Part shown: positions 35,200 through 43,843 of the stretch, piece after piece
How the letters are laid out: every line of letters begins with the position of its first letter
Position numbering within the stretch: the first letter of the stretch is position 1
Assembly (NCBI RefSeq): GCF_000425365.1
Contig: NZ_AUDH01000002.1
Coordinates: 186,001 to 250,000, forward strand
Reading direction: 5' to 3'
Length of the DNA stretch: 64,000 nucleotides
Source: Rubritepida flocculans DSM 14296
Lineage (GTDB): Bacteria > Pseudomonadota > Alphaproteobacteria > Acetobacterales > Acetobacteraceae
Position numbers and translations under genes: made by a program
Notes under the pieces: model-generated
Told to the model about the DNA's origin: nothing
Seen by the model: only the letters and a program-made list of their open reading frames with translations
Databases searched by the model: none

Positions 35200-35568
35200 T
35201 CAGGTCCGGCGGGGCGGCTCCCGGCTCAGCCCCTTCAGCGCCAGGGCGCGCTCGTATTCGGCCCAGCGCTCGGCCTGCTCCTCGCCCAGCCGGCGCAGGT
35301 AGTCCCAGGAGTAGATGCCGGAATCGTGCAGATCGTCGAAGGCGATGCGCACGGCGTAATGCCCCACCGGCTCGATGCGCATGATCCCCACATGCCGGCG
35401 GCCCGCCACGAGGGTCTTCTGCCCCGGCCCATGCCCCTGCACCTCGGCCGAGGGGCTCTCCACGCGCAGATACTCCGCCGGCAGGGAGAAGCGCGCGCCG
35501 TCGGCGAAGGCCACCTCCAGCAGCTTCTCGGCCGAGCGATAGCGCAGCTCGGTGACGGGCGGGGTCAT
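35200..35568 (-). CDS. DUF971 (gamma-butyrobetaine hydroxylase-like N-terminal domain) protein
   Basis: A 122-residue single-domain protein. It contains the DUF971 pattern [36 protein letters not shown] and the terminal [20 protein letters not shown]. The family is sometimes linked to iron-sulfur protein maturation, but the role is unsettled. Its ATG overlaps the stop of the Trm112-like gene (ATGA). Confidence 0.88.
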   Translation of the reverse strand: MTPPVTELRYRSAEKLLEVAFADGARFSLPAEYLRVESPSAEVQGHGPGQKTLVAGRRHVGIMRIEPVGHYAVRIAFDDLHDSGIYSWDYLRRLGEEQAERWAEYERALALKGLSREPPRRT

Positions 35569-35777
35569 CCCTCCAGCTTGCGCGCCTGGTCGGGCAGCAT
35601 GATCGGGATGCCGTCCCGCACGGGATAGGCGAGGCCCGCGGCCTCGCTCACCAGCTCGCCCCGCTCGCGGTCATAGCGCAGCGGCTTCTTCGTGACCGGA
35701 CAGACCAGGATTTCCAGGAGCTGCGGATCCACGGCGCCGCCCGTGGGAGCGCCGGCGGGAGGGGGCGTTTCGCTCAT
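35565..35777 (-). CDS. Trm112-family small protein
   Basis: A 70-residue protein with the bacterial Trm112/YcaR signature [19 protein letters not shown], a central [21 protein letters not shown] and a short disordered N-terminus. Eukaryotic and archaeal Trm112 activates methyltransferases; the bacterial role is less clear. It has only one of the four zinc-site cysteines, typical for these short bacterial forms. Coupled to the DUF971 gene. Confidence 0.88.
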   Translation of the reverse strand: MSETPPPAGAPTGGAVDPQLLEILVCPVTKKPLRYDRERGELVSEAAGLAYPVRDGIPIMLPDQARKLEG

Positions 35778-35786
35778 GCCGCGCTT

Positions 35787-36449
35787 CTAGCTCGGGCGGG
35801 CGTCCGGCGGAAGCTCGCCGCCGCCATGGGCGGCCATCCGCAGCAGCGCTATCAGCGTCTCGGCCCGCTCGGGCAGGCCCGGCGCCTCCAGCAGCGCCTG
35901 CTTCTCCGGCACGGCGAAGGGGCAGACCATGGCGAGGGTGGTGACCAGCGCCGGCCCGGACATGGTCTCGATCGCGGACCAGTTCGCCTCGATGCCCTTG
36001 GCCGCGAAATAGGGGCGCAGCGCCGCGAGGATGGCCTCGCAGGGCGCGACCTCGGGCGGCGGGTCGAGGTCCGCGAGGTAGGGGGCGTAATCCGCCCGCA
36101 CGCGCCGGTAGCCGCGGCGCATCTCGATCTCCTCGGCCACCCGGAAGCGGATCACGCCGGTCAGCGTGATCAGCAGCCGCCCGTCCTCGGTCTCGGCGAA
36201 GGAGGAGATGCGCCCGAGGCAGCCCACCCCGTAGATGGTGCTGCCGCGCTCGCCGCGCGGCTTCGAGGGGTCGCCCTGGATCATGCCGAAGAGCCGGCCC
36301 TGGGCGAGGCTGTCCAGCGTCATCGCCAGGTAGCGCGGCTCGAAGATGTTGAGCGGCAGCCTTCCGCCCGGCAGCAGCAGCGCGCCCGAGAGGGGGAAGA
36401 TCGCGATCTCCTCGGGCAACTGCTCCGGCGCGGGCTGGAAGGGATCCAT
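35787..36449 (-). CDS. LON peptidase substrate-binding domain protein
   Basis: A 220-residue stand-alone LON N-terminal domain protein. The core begins PEEIAIFPLSGALLLPGGRLPLNIFEPRY, given here in parts, and includes RLFGMIQGDP, GCLGRISSFAETEDGRLLITL and GVIRFRVAEE. There is no AAA+ or protease domain. It lies in the conserved cluster CnoX-LON-Trm112-DUF971, suggesting a role in protein quality control, which is inference. Confidence 0.88.
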   Translation of the reverse strand: MDPFQPAPEQLPEEIAIFPLSGALLLPGGRLPLNIFEPRYLAMTLDSLAQGRLFGMIQGDPSKPRGERGSTIYGVGCLGRISSFAETEDGRLLITLTGVIRFRVAEEIEMRRGYRRVRADYAPYLADLDPPPEVAPCEAILAALRPYFAAKGIEANWSAIETMSGPALVTTLAMVCPFAVPEKQALLEAPGLPERAETLIALLRMAAHGGGELPPDARPS

Positions 36450-36457
36450 GCCCGGCG

Positions 36458-37387
36458 TCAGCGGAACAGGATGGCCGAGAGGCCGCGGCGCGCCTTCATC
36501 GTCGCCGGGTCGTCGAAGCCCCAGGCCTCGAAGAACTTGAGGAGCTGCTTGCGCGCCGCCTCGTCGTTCCAGGCGCGGTCGCGCCGGATGGCCTCGAGGA
36601 GCTGCTCCGCCGCCTCCTGGCGCTTGTCCATGGCGTTCAGCGCCACGGCGAGCTCGATGCGCGCCTCATGGTCGTCGGGATCGGCGGCGAGGCGGCGCTC
36701 GAACTGGCCGAGCTGGGCGGCCGCCGCGCGCCCCTGCGCGGCCAGCTCGATGGACGCGCGGACGGAGGCGATCTCGGGGTGCGCTTTTAGCTTGTCGGAG
36801 AGGCTGTCGAGCATGTTGCGCGCCTGCTCCTCCTCGTCGAGGGCGAGCAGGCAGCGCGCGAGCCCGGCCAGCGCCTCGGCGTTCTCCGGCTCCTGCTGGG
36901 CGAGGGCGGCGAAGATCTCGAGCGCGCCCTGATGGTCGCCCTTCTCGGCCAGGGCCTTGGCCTCGGCGAGCAGCTCGGCCGAGGGCATCTGCCCGCCCGA
37001 CATCTTGAGCAGGTTCTCGACGAACTTCTTCACCTCGCTCTCGGGCAGCGCGCCCTGGAAGAGGTCGGCGATCTGGCCCTGCACGAAGGCCGCCACCGTC
37101 GGCACCGACTGGATCGGCAGGCCGAGCTGCGCGAGCTGCTGCACCAGGGCGCGGTTCTTGTCGATGTCGATCTTCACCAGCCGCACGCGCCCGCCGGCGG
37201 CGCGCACCACCTTCTCGAGCACGGGGGTGAGCTGCCTGCAGGGCCCGCACCAGGTGGCCCAGAAATCCACGAGTACGGGCACCTCGCGCGAGGCGTGGAC
37301 CACGTCCTGCATGAAGGTCTTCTGGTCCCCGTCCATCACGGGGTCGGGCTGGCCGGAGGGCTTGTTGGGGTCGAAGATGACGTCCAT
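36458..37387 (-). CDS. cnoX: CnoX/YbbN-type thioredoxin-TPR chaperedoxin
   Basis: A 309-residue protein with a thioredoxin fold (about residues 24-135; active site W46-CGPC with C47 and C50) followed by TPR-like helical repeats to the C-terminus. This is the CnoX/YbbN layout, in which the protein holds oxidation-sensitive clients and hands them to chaperonins. The active-site CGPC is intact, so redox activity is probable. The ATG at 37387 starts the typical MDVIFDP segment. First gene of the four-gene minus-strand group. Confidence 0.88.
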   Translation of the reverse strand: MDVIFDPNKPSGQPDPVMDGDQKTFMQDVVHASREVPVLVDFWATWCGPCRQLTPVLEKVVRAAGGRVRLVKIDIDKNRALVQQLAQLGLPIQSVPTVAAFVQGQIADLFQGALPESEVKKFVENLLKMSGGQMPSAELLAEAKALAEKGDHQGALEIFAALAQQEPENAEALAGLARCLLALDEEEQARNMLDSLSDKLKAHPEIASVRASIELAAQGRAAAAQLGQFERRLAADPDDHEARIELAVALNAMDKRQEAAEQLLEAIRRDRAWNDEAARKQLLKFFEAWGFDDPATMKARRGLSAILFR

Positions 37388-37498
37388 GGGGGATGTCCTG
37401 GCGCTTTCGGTAGATGTTGCGCGGAAGGGATAAGGCAAGTGGCGGGGCTTGTCGCGGGGCGTTGCCGCGACCCGGGGCGCGCCTCTAGCATCGCGGCC

Positions 37499-37789
37499 AT
37501 GGACAGGCCCCCGCCCGCGCTGCACGACCTCGGCGGAAACCCGCGCTTCCGCTGCACCCCCGTCGAACCCGAGGAGGACGGCCCGCCCGACGCCTTCGGC
37601 AAGAGGGTGGACGCGCTGCGCGCCGTGCTGCGCGAGAAGGGCCTCTTCACCACCGACGAGATGCGCCTGCACATCGAGGAGCTGCCGGAGGAGGAGTATT
37701 TCTCCCTGACCTACTACGAGAAATGGCTGCGCTCGATCGCCGCGGCCATGCTCCAGAAGGGCCATGTGAGCTGGGAGGATCTGGCGTGA
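37499..37789 (+). CDS. Thiocyanate hydrolase beta-like / nitrile hydratase beta N-terminal-like subunit
   Basis: A 96-residue helical protein like the N-terminal half of nitrile hydratase beta: LHDLGGNPRF at the start, GLFTTDEMRLHIEELPEEEY in the middle, then YYEKWLRSIAAAMLQKG. In thiocyanate hydrolase this half is a separate subunit (ScnB), and the gene order scnB-scnA-scnC is the order seen here. It is shorter than the described ScnB. A nitrile hydratase accessory (metallochaperone-like) protein is an alternative reading because those also resemble this half. Its stop overlaps the next GTG. Confidence 0.75.
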   Translation: MDRPPPALHDLGGNPRFRCTPVEPEEDGPPDAFGKRVDALRAVLREKGLFTTDEMRLHIEELPEEEYFSLTYYEKWLRSIAAAMLQKGHVSWEDLA

Positions 37790-38097
37790 GCGCCGCGGCG
37801 GCCGCTCCGCCCCGCCCGCGTTTCGCCCCCGGCCAGCGGGTGCGGGTCCGCGCGGCCTATCCCGAGCGCATCGCGCGGCTGCATCTGCGCACGCCGCACT
37901 ACCTGCGCGGCCGGCCGGGCACGGTGCAGCGTGTGCTGGGCAGCTTCCCCAACCCCGAGGCCATCGCCTTCCAGCGCCCGGCCGAGCCGCGCGTGCTCTA
38001 TCATGTGCTGTTCGACCAGCCCCCCGTCTGGGGCGAGGGCGCGCCGGGGGACACGCTGCTGGTCGAAATCTTCGAACACTGGCTGGAGGAGGCCTGA
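37786..38097 (+). CDS. Thiocyanate hydrolase alpha-like / nitrile hydratase beta SH3-like subunit
   Basis: A 103-residue SH3-like beta-barrel protein corresponding to the C-terminal half of nitrile hydratase beta: FAPGQRVRVRAAYPERIARL, HYLRGRPGTVQRVLGSF, then VLYHVLFDQPPVWGEGAPGD and a closing VEIFEHWLEEA. Start GTG at 37786 overlaps the upstream stop as GTGA. The stop is 2 bp before the catalytic-subunit ATG, so the three proteins are probably made in stoichiometric amounts. Confidence 0.8.
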   Translation: MSAAAAAPPRPRFAPGQRVRVRAAYPERIARLHLRTPHYLRGRPGTVQRVLGSFPNPEAIAFQRPAEPRVLYHVLFDQPPVWGEGAPGDTLLVEIFEHWLEEA

Positions 38098-38099
38098 GC

Positions 38100-38705
38100 A
38101 TGGCCAGCAAGGCCCCGCGCCCCGAGAGCCTCGCGCTGCTCGAGAAGCTCGTCGCCGCCCTCGCCCGGCGCGGCCTGGTGACGGAGGCGGAGATCGCCGA
38201 ACGCCAGGCGGCGACCGAGCGCGCGAGCCCCGAGACGGGCGCGCGCATGGTGGCCCGCGCCTGGGTGGATCCCGCCTACCGCGCGCTGCTGCTGCGCGAC
38301 GGCACGGCGGCCGCCGAGGCCATGGGCGTGGCCATGGCCGGCCAGCCGCCGCTCGGCGTGCTGGAGGACACGGAGCGGCTGCATCACCTCGTCGTCTGCA
38401 CCCTCTGCTCCTGCTACCCGCGCGCGGTGCTGGGCTATCCGCCCCACTGGTACAAGTCGGCCGCCTATCGGGCGCGCGCGGTGCGCGAGCCGCGCGCCGT
38501 GCTGGCCGAATGGGGCACGGTGCTGCCCGAGGGCGTGGAGCTGCGCGTGGTGGACAGCACGGCGGACTACCGCTGGATGGTGCTGCCGCTGCGCCCCGCC
38601 GGCACCGAGGGCTGGAGCGAGGCCGAGCTCGCCGCCCTGCTGCACCGGGACCACCTGGTGGGCGTGCGCCTGCCCAGCGCCGGCCGCCCCGCCCGGGCGG
38701 CGTGA
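38100..38705 (+). CDS. Thiocyanate hydrolase gamma / nitrile hydratase alpha-like catalytic subunit
   Basis: A 201-residue metal subunit. The claw motif VCTLCSCYPR has C100, C103 and C105 with S104; threonine at position 101 is the cobalt-type variant (iron-type has serine). The arginine after CYP, where most characterised cobalt nitrile hydratases have tryptophan, points towards the thiocyanate hydrolase side or an unusual nitrilase-like substrate. The downstream LGYPPHWYKSAAYRARAVREPRAVL, cited in part, is also typical. The product would convert thiocyanate to carbonyl sulfide and ammonia, or a nitrile to an amide. Confidence 0.85.
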   Translation: MASKAPRPESLALLEKLVAALARRGLVTEAEIAERQAATERASPETGARMVARAWVDPAYRALLLRDGTAAAEAMGVAMAGQPPLGVLEDTERLHHLVVCTLCSCYPRAVLGYPPHWYKSAAYRARAVREPRAVLAEWGTVLPEGVELRVVDSTADYRWMVLPLRPAGTEGWSEAELAALLHRDHLVGVRLPSAGRPARAA

Positions 38706-40021
38706 GCGGCGCGGACGGGCTGCCCGAGCCCCGACGGCGGCGGGCGGCGCTGTGCATCCTGGGCGCGCTGGCCGCCAGCGTGCTCGACGCCTCCATGCTC
38801 AACGTCGCGCTGCCCACCCTGGCGCGGGAGTTCGGGGTGAGCGCGGCCGAGGCGGTCTGGGCGGTGAACGCCTATCAGATCGCCGTGGTGGGCACGCTGA
38901 TCCCCTTCGCGGCGCTGGGCGAAATCCTGGGCTTCCGGCGCGTCTGGGCGGCGGGTCTCGCGCTGTTCTGCGCGGCCGCGCTGCTCGCGGCGCTGGCGCC
39001 GGGCTTCGAGGCGCTGCTGGCCGCGCGCGTGCTCCAGGGGCTGGGCAGCGCGGCGGTGATGAGCCTGCTCGCGGGGCTGGTGCGCCACAGCTATCCGGCG
39101 AAGGATCTGGGCCGCGCCATCGGCAACACCGCCCTCACCGTCGCGGTGTGCTCGGCCGTCGGGCCCTCTCTGGGCGCGGCGGTGCTCGCGCTGGCGAGCT
39201 GGCCCTTCCTGTTCCTGCTGCACCTGCCGCTCGGCCTCGCCGCGCTCGGCTTCGGGCTGCGCGCCCTGCCCGAGCCGCAGCCCCAGCCCCGCGCCTTCGA
39301 CCTCGGCGCGGCGGCGCTGAACATGGCCGCCTTCGGCCTCGTCTTCCTCGGCCTCGACATCCTGCTGCACCACCCGCTGGCCGGGCTGTTCGCGCTGGCG
39401 GGCGGGATCGGCTGCGGGGCCGTGCTGGTGCGGCGGGAGATGGGGCGCAGCGCGCCGCTGCTGCCGCTCGATCTGCTCGCGATCCGCACGGTGCGGCTGG
39501 CCATCGCGGCCTCGGTGTGCATGTTCGGCGCGCACATGCTCTGCGTCATCCCGCTGCCCTTCCACCTCAGCGCCGCGGGGTATTCGGCCTTCGAGATCGG
39601 GCTGATCATCACGCCCTATCCGCTCGCGGTGGGGCTGCTCGCGCCCATCGCGGGGCGGCTGAGCGACCGGGTGCCGAGCGCGCTGCCCTGCGCGCTGGGC
39701 GGCGCGGTGCTGGCGGGGGCGCTCCTCGCGCTGTGGCTGCTGCCGCCGGCGCGGGTGGAGTGGCTCTGCGCCGCGCTGCTGCTGGCGGGCATCGGCTTCG
39801 GCTTCTTCCAGGCGCCGAACAACCGCACCATCCTCGCCGGCACGCCGCGCGCGCGGGCGGGCAGCGCGGGCGGCATGCAGGCCACGGCGCGGGTGCTCGG
39901 CCAGTCCCTGGGCGCGACGGGGGCGGCGCTGTGCTTCACCCTGGCGGGGCCGCAGACCGCCTTCCTCTCCGGGGCCGTGCTGGCGCTGGCGGCGGGCGGG
40001 CTCAGCCTCGCCCGGCGGTGA
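38702..40021 (+). CDS. MFS transporter (DHA2-like)
   Basis: A 439-residue major facilitator protein with 12-14 predicted transmembrane helices. The DHA2-type motif D1 reads LDASMLNVALPTLAREFGVS, and motif C-like GPSLGAAVLA lies in helix 5. It begins with GTG at 38702 overlapping the stop of the catalytic hydratase-like gene, so it is translated with that operon. It could move the substrate (thiocyanate or nitrile), a product, or an unrelated drug; coupling favours a functional link but does not show direction. The last gene of the plus-strand operon, ending 12 bp from the convergent hmuV. Confidence 0.85.
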   Translation: MSGADGLPEPRRRRAALCILGALAASVLDASMLNVALPTLAREFGVSAAEAVWAVNAYQIAVVGTLIPFAALGEILGFRRVWAAGLALFCAAALLAALAPGFEALLAARVLQGLGSAAVMSLLAGLVRHSYPAKDLGRAIGNTALTVAVCSAVGPSLGAAVLALASWPFLFLLHLPLGLAALGFGLRALPEPQPQPRAFDLGAAALNMAAFGLVFLGLDILLHHPLAGLFALAGGIGCGAVLVRREMGRSAPLLPLDLLAIRTVRLAIAASVCMFGAHMLCVIPLPFHLSAAGYSAFEIGLIITPYPLAVGLLAPIAGRLSDRVPSALPCALGGAVLAGALLALWLLPPARVEWLCAALLLAGIGFGFFQAPNNRTILAGTPRARAGSAGGMQATARVLGQSLGATGAALCFTLAGPQTAFLSGAVLALAAGGLSLARR

Positions 40022-40033
40022 GGGCGCGGCGCG

Positions 40034-40834
40034 TCACCTCCCGGGCGCGGCGCTCTCCTCGGCCGGGAGGAACAGCCCCGCCGGCACGCAGGGCGTGGCG
40101 ATGCGCCGCACCGCGAGGCCATAGGCCTCGCCCACCGCCGCCTCGCTGAGCGCCTCCGCGGGCGGGCCCTCGGCCAGGCGCCGGCCGGCGTGCAGCAGCA
40201 GCACCCGCTCGCAATAGCGCGCGGCGAGGGCGAGGTCGTGCAGCACCACCACCACCAGCCCCCCCGCCCGCGCGCGCCGCTCCGCCGCGCGCAGCACCGC
40301 GTGCTGCTGCGCGAGGTCGAGCGCCGCGGTGGGCTCGTCGAGGAACAGCGCCGTCCGCTCCGGCGGCGGGCCATGAAGCTGCGCGAGCACGCGGGCGAGC
40401 TGCACGCGCTGCTGCTCGCCCCCCGAGAGGCTCGCGAAGAAGCGCTGGGCGAGATGCGCCACATCCGCCTCCTGCATGGCGGCGGCGAGCGCGGCGCGGT
40501 CCTCGGCGCGGCTCGCGCGGCCGGCGTGCGGCAGGCGGCCGAGCGCCACCACCTCCGCCACGCGCAGCGGGAAGCCGAGCCCGCCCGATTGCGGCAGCAC
40601 CGCGCGCCGCCGCGCCAGCGCATCGGCCGGCCAGTCGAGCACGGGCACGCCGTCGAGGAAGGCGCGCCCGGCCTCGGGCCGCAGCTCGCCGCTCAGCACC
40701 CGCAGCAGGGTGGATTTCCCCGCACCATTCGCGCCCAGTATGCCGGTGACGCGCCCGGGGGCGATGGCGAGGTCGGGCAGGTCCAGGATGCGCCGCCCGC
40801 CGCGCCGGACGACGAGGCCGCCGGCCAGGATCAT
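40034..40834 (-). CDS. hmuV: Heme ABC transporter ATP-binding protein HmuV
   Basis: A 266-residue ATPase. It has Walker A GANGAGKST, signature LSGGEQQRVQLA, Walker B FLDEPTAALD and the switch histidine in VLHDLALAARYC. The LPQSGGLGFPLRVAEVVALGR region is typical of hemin/siderophore ATPases. The ATG overlaps the hmuU stop. Last gene of hemP-hmuRSTUV. Confidence 0.92.
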   Translation of the reverse strand: MILAGGLVVRRGGRRILDLPDLAIAPGRVTGILGANGAGKSTLLRVLSGELRPEAGRAFLDGVPVLDWPADALARRRAVLPQSGGLGFPLRVAEVVALGRLPHAGRASRAEDRAALAAAMQEADVAHLAQRFFASLSGGEQQRVQLARVLAQLHGPPPERTALFLDEPTAALDLAQQHAVLRAAERRARAGGLVVVVLHDLALAARYCERVLLLHAGRRLAEGPPAEALSEAAVGEAYGLAVRRIATPCVPAGLFLPAEESAAPGR

Positions 40835-41910
40835 CGCCCGTCCACCGAAAGCCGCTGGCGCAGCAGCAGCGCGAGGAAGAAGGGGCCGCCCAGCAGCGCC
40901 GTCAGCAGCCCGATGGGCAGCTCGGCCGGCGCCACCAGCACGCGCGCGGCGGCATCGGCCAGCAGCAGCAGCGCCGCGCCGATCAGCGCCGAGGCCGGCA
41001 GCACCCAGCGATGGTCGGCGCCGCGCAGCAGCCGCGCGAGATGCGGCGCGACGATGCCCACGAAGCCGATCATGCCCGCCGCCGCCACCGCCGCCCCCAC
41101 GGCGAGCGCCACCAGCAGCACCGAGACTTGCTTCAGCCGCTCGACGGGCATGCCGAGCGTGGCGGCCTCGCGCTCGCCCAGGATCAGCGCGTTGAGCCCG
41201 CGCGTCAGGAAGGGCGCGGCCAGCAGCAGCGGCAGGGCGCAGGCCAGCGTCACCGCCAGCGCGGCCGGGGTGGCCCCCGCGCAGGAGCCCATGGTCCAGA
41301 ACAGGATGTCGCGAAGCTGCAGGTCGTTGGCCGCGAACACCATCGCCGATGTGGCCGCCCCCGCGAGCGCGTTGAGCGCGATGCCCGCGAGCAGCATGGA
41401 GGCGATCAGCATCCGTCCCTCGTGCCGCGCGATGCGCATCACCAGCAGCGTGACCAGCAGCGCGCCGGCGAAGGCGGCGAGCGGGGTGCCATAGGGGCGC
41501 AGCGGCTCGGCCAGCAGCGGCAGGCCGAGCACGATCATCCCCACCGCCCCGAGCGCCGCTCCGGCCGAGACGCCGAGCAGCCCGGGATCGGCCAGCGGGT
41601 TGCGGAACAGCCCCTGCATCACCGCCCCCGAGAGCCCGAGCACCGCGCCGGTCAGCGCGGCGAGCAGGCTGCGCGGCACGCGCAGCGTCCAGAGGATGGC
41701 CTGCTCGGCCGGGTCGGCCCCGGCCAGAAGCCCCGTGGGCGCGAGCAGGGCGCGCAGCACCGCCCCCGGCGGCAGGCGGATCGCCCCGGCGCCGAGCGCG
41801 AGAAGCAGGGCCGCCGCGAGGAGGGCGAGGAGCAGCGCGAGCGCCGCGCCATGCCCCGCCCGCCCGCCCGGCGGGCGCGATGCGGCCCGCGTGGCTGCCG
41901 CCCCGATCAT
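40831..41910 (-). CDS. hmuU: Heme ABC transporter permease HmuU
   Basis: A 359-residue FecCD/BtuC-type permease with about ten transmembrane helices. Family stretches are RVPRSLLAALTGAVLGLSGA, MQGLFRNPLADPGLLGVSAG, then GIALNALAGA and MIGFVGIVAPHLARLL. It moves heme from the periplasmic HmuT into the cytoplasm with HmuV. Overlaps hmuT and hmuV by four bases each. Confidence 0.93.
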   Translation of the reverse strand: MIGAAATRAASRPPGGRAGHGAALALLLALLAAALLLALGAGAIRLPPGAVLRALLAPTGLLAGADPAEQAILWTLRVPRSLLAALTGAVLGLSGAVMQGLFRNPLADPGLLGVSAGAALGAVGMIVLGLPLLAEPLRPYGTPLAAFAGALLVTLLVMRIARHEGRMLIASMLLAGIALNALAGAATSAMVFAANDLQLRDILFWTMGSCAGATPAALAVTLACALPLLLAAPFLTRGLNALILGEREAATLGMPVERLKQVSVLLVALAVGAAVAAAGMIGFVGIVAPHLARLLRGADHRWVLPASALIGAALLLLADAAARVLVAPAELPIGLLTALLGGPFFLALLLRQRLSVDGR

Positions 41911-42797
41911 GCCGCCTCGCCGAGCCAGGGGCGCTCGGGCAGCCGCGCCACCGCCGCCTCGCCGTGCAGCGCGGCGGCCAGGTCGCGCGCCGCGTGCGGC
42001 GTGCGCGGGCCGAAGCCCAGCAGATACAGCATGTCGAAGGCGGCGAGGCGCCCCTGCCGCGCGGCGGGCAGCAGGGCGAGGGCGGGCTGGGCGAGGAAGC
42101 GCTCGCGCCCGCCCAGCGCCTGCACGCTGTGCGCAGGCGCGACCAGCCAGTCGGGCGCGGCGGCCAGCGCGGCCTCGGCGCCGAGCGGGCGATAGCCCTC
42201 ATAGCTCTCCACCGCGCTGCGCGCCCCGGCGAGCCGGAGCATGGCCGCGGCCGCGGTGCCGCGCCCCGAGGCCATGGGCGCGCCACCCCCGACTGCCAGC
42301 AGGAAGAGCGCGCGCGGGGAGGGGGCCGCGCGCGGCAGCCCGGCCTCGAGCGCCGCGAAATCCGCGGCCACGGCGGCCGCGAGGGCACGCCCCGCCGCCC
42401 GGCGCTCGAGCGCCCCGGCGACGAGATGGATCGCCTCGGCCAGCTCCTCGGGCGACTGCACCCGGCCCGCCTGCACCACGCGCAGCCCGGCGGCGCGAAG
42501 CTGCGCCACCGCCCCTGGCGGGCCCGCCTCCTGCGCCAGCAGCAGCAGGTCGGGCCGCAGGGAGAGCACGCCCTCGGCCGAGAGCTGCCGCAGATAGCCG
42601 ATCTGCGGCAGGCGCGTGAGCGCGGCCGGAAAGAGGCTGGTGCTGTCCACGCCCACCAGCGCCTCGCGCGCGCCGAGCGCCACCACGATTTCCGCGAGGC
42701 CGCCGCCGGCGACGACGAGGCGCGCCGGGGCGGCGCGGGAGAGGCGCGGCGCGGCGAGCAGCGGCGCGGCCAGCAGAAGCGCGCGCCGGGGCGTCAT
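41907..42797 (-). CDS. hmuT: Periplasmic heme-binding protein HmuT
   Basis: A 296-residue class III binding protein. The Tat- or Sec-type signal MTPRRALLLAAPLLAAP is followed by the conserved RLVVAGGGLAEIVVALG and LVGVDSTSLFPAALTRLPQI. A heme-ligand tyrosine is likely in the ESYEGYRPLGAEA region. It links the receptor HmuR with the HmuUV permease. Its start overlaps the hmuS stop. Confidence 0.9.
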   Translation of the reverse strand: MTPRRALLLAAPLLAAPRLSRAAPARLVVAGGGLAEIVVALGAREALVGVDSTSLFPAALTRLPQIGYLRQLSAEGVLSLRPDLLLLAQEAGPPGAVAQLRAAGLRVVQAGRVQSPEELAEAIHLVAGALERRAAGRALAAAVAADFAALEAGLPRAAPSPRALFLLAVGGGAPMASGRGTAAAAMLRLAGARSAVESYEGYRPLGAEAALAAAPDWLVAPAHSVQALGGRERFLAQPALALLPAARQGRLAAFDMLYLLGFGPRTPHAARDLAAALHGEAAVARLPERPWLGEAA

Positions 42798-43831
42798 CGC
42801 GCCTGCTCCTCCGCGAGCGCGCGCCAGGCGGGGTCTTCCGCCTCGCCGGGCTTGCGCTTGCCGAAGAGCATGATCGCGAGCTCGCCCTCCGCGTCGAAGG
42901 CCTCGAGGGAGGTGACGACGCCATCCTCCGTCGGCTTGCGCACGAGCCAGATCTCGGCGAGCCCGGGGCTGTGCAGGTGCAGGTTGAAGTCCGGGTCCAT
43001 CACGTTGAACCAGGGCCCGCGGGGCAGCAGCCGCTCCACCCGGCCGGTGTGGATCTGGATGCAGCCGGGATTGCCCACGAAGACCATGATGGGCAGCCGG
43101 GTGGCGGCCGCGCCGTGCAGCGCGCGCTCGATGGCCCCGGGCGCGAGGCGCTGCGCGAAGGCCTCGCCCGCGAGGCGGAAGGCCTGGCGGCGCTCCGCGC
43201 CGAAGCGGCGCAGCATCGGGAAGAAATCGTGCGTGTCGCGCAGCGCGGCCCAGGCGGCGCGCAGGCCGGCGCCGTCGATCTCCGCATCGGGGCGCGGCGC
43301 GGCGGGGGCGGGGCGGGGGGCGAGGCGCAGCGGCGCGGCCGGCGCGGCGGCGAGATCGGCGGCGATGCGCTCCAGCGCGCCCTCGGGCGTAGCCTCGGTG
43401 GCGAAGACCTTGTGCATCGCCGTGCCGGCGGCGTCGAAGATCTGCAGGCTGCCGCGCGGGCTGCCCGGCTGGCCGGCGGGCACGAAGAAGCCGTGCGCCC
43501 AGCGGGCGAGGAAGAGGCGCAGGTCGATGTCCTCGCCCAGAACCAGGCCCATCTGCCCGTTCACCGAGACCTCGCGGTAGCGGCCATGGCGTTCGTGCAC
43601 GCAATGGGCGTTGCGCGTCAGCGCCATCACTTCGCCCGCCCCGGTCAGCGCGCGCAGCAGCGCCTCCCAGTCGGGCCGCAGCGCAACCGCGCCGGGCAGG
43701 GTGGCGACGAGCGCGGCCTCGCCGGTGGCCAGGCGCAGCGCGGCGTCGCGCACGCGCAGGCCGGGCTCCTCCTCGCGCAGCCGCGCCCAGCGCGCGGCGA
43801 GATCCTCGGAAGGGGGAAGCGTGTCGGGCAT
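42794..43831 (-). CDS. hmuS: Hemin-degrading/heme-transport factor HmuS
   Basis: A 345-residue cytoplasmic HmuS/ChuS protein with two structural repeats. The first contains MALTRNAHCVHERHGRY and GPWFNVMDPDFNLHL is in the second; NGQMGLVLGEDIDLRLFLARW (cited in part) is typical. A histidine in NPGCIQIHTG is a likely heme ligand. Members degrade or traffic heme after uptake. It is 12 bp downstream of hmuR. Confidence 0.92.
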   Translation of the reverse strand: MPDTLPPSEDLAARWARLREEEPGLRVRDAALRLATGEAALVATLPGAVALRPDWEALLRALTGAGEVMALTRNAHCVHERHGRYREVSVNGQMGLVLGEDIDLRLFLARWAHGFFVPAGQPGSPRGSLQIFDAAGTAMHKVFATEATPEGALERIAADLAAAPAAPLRLAPRPAPAAPRPDAEIDGAGLRAAWAALRDTHDFFPMLRRFGAERRQAFRLAGEAFAQRLAPGAIERALHGAAATRLPIMVFVGNPGCIQIHTGRVERLLPRGPWFNVMDPDFNLHLHSPGLAEIWLVRKPTEDGVVTSLEAFDAEGELAIMLFGKRKPGEAEDPAWRALAEEQAR

Positions 43832-43843
43832 CTGGGGCCTCCT

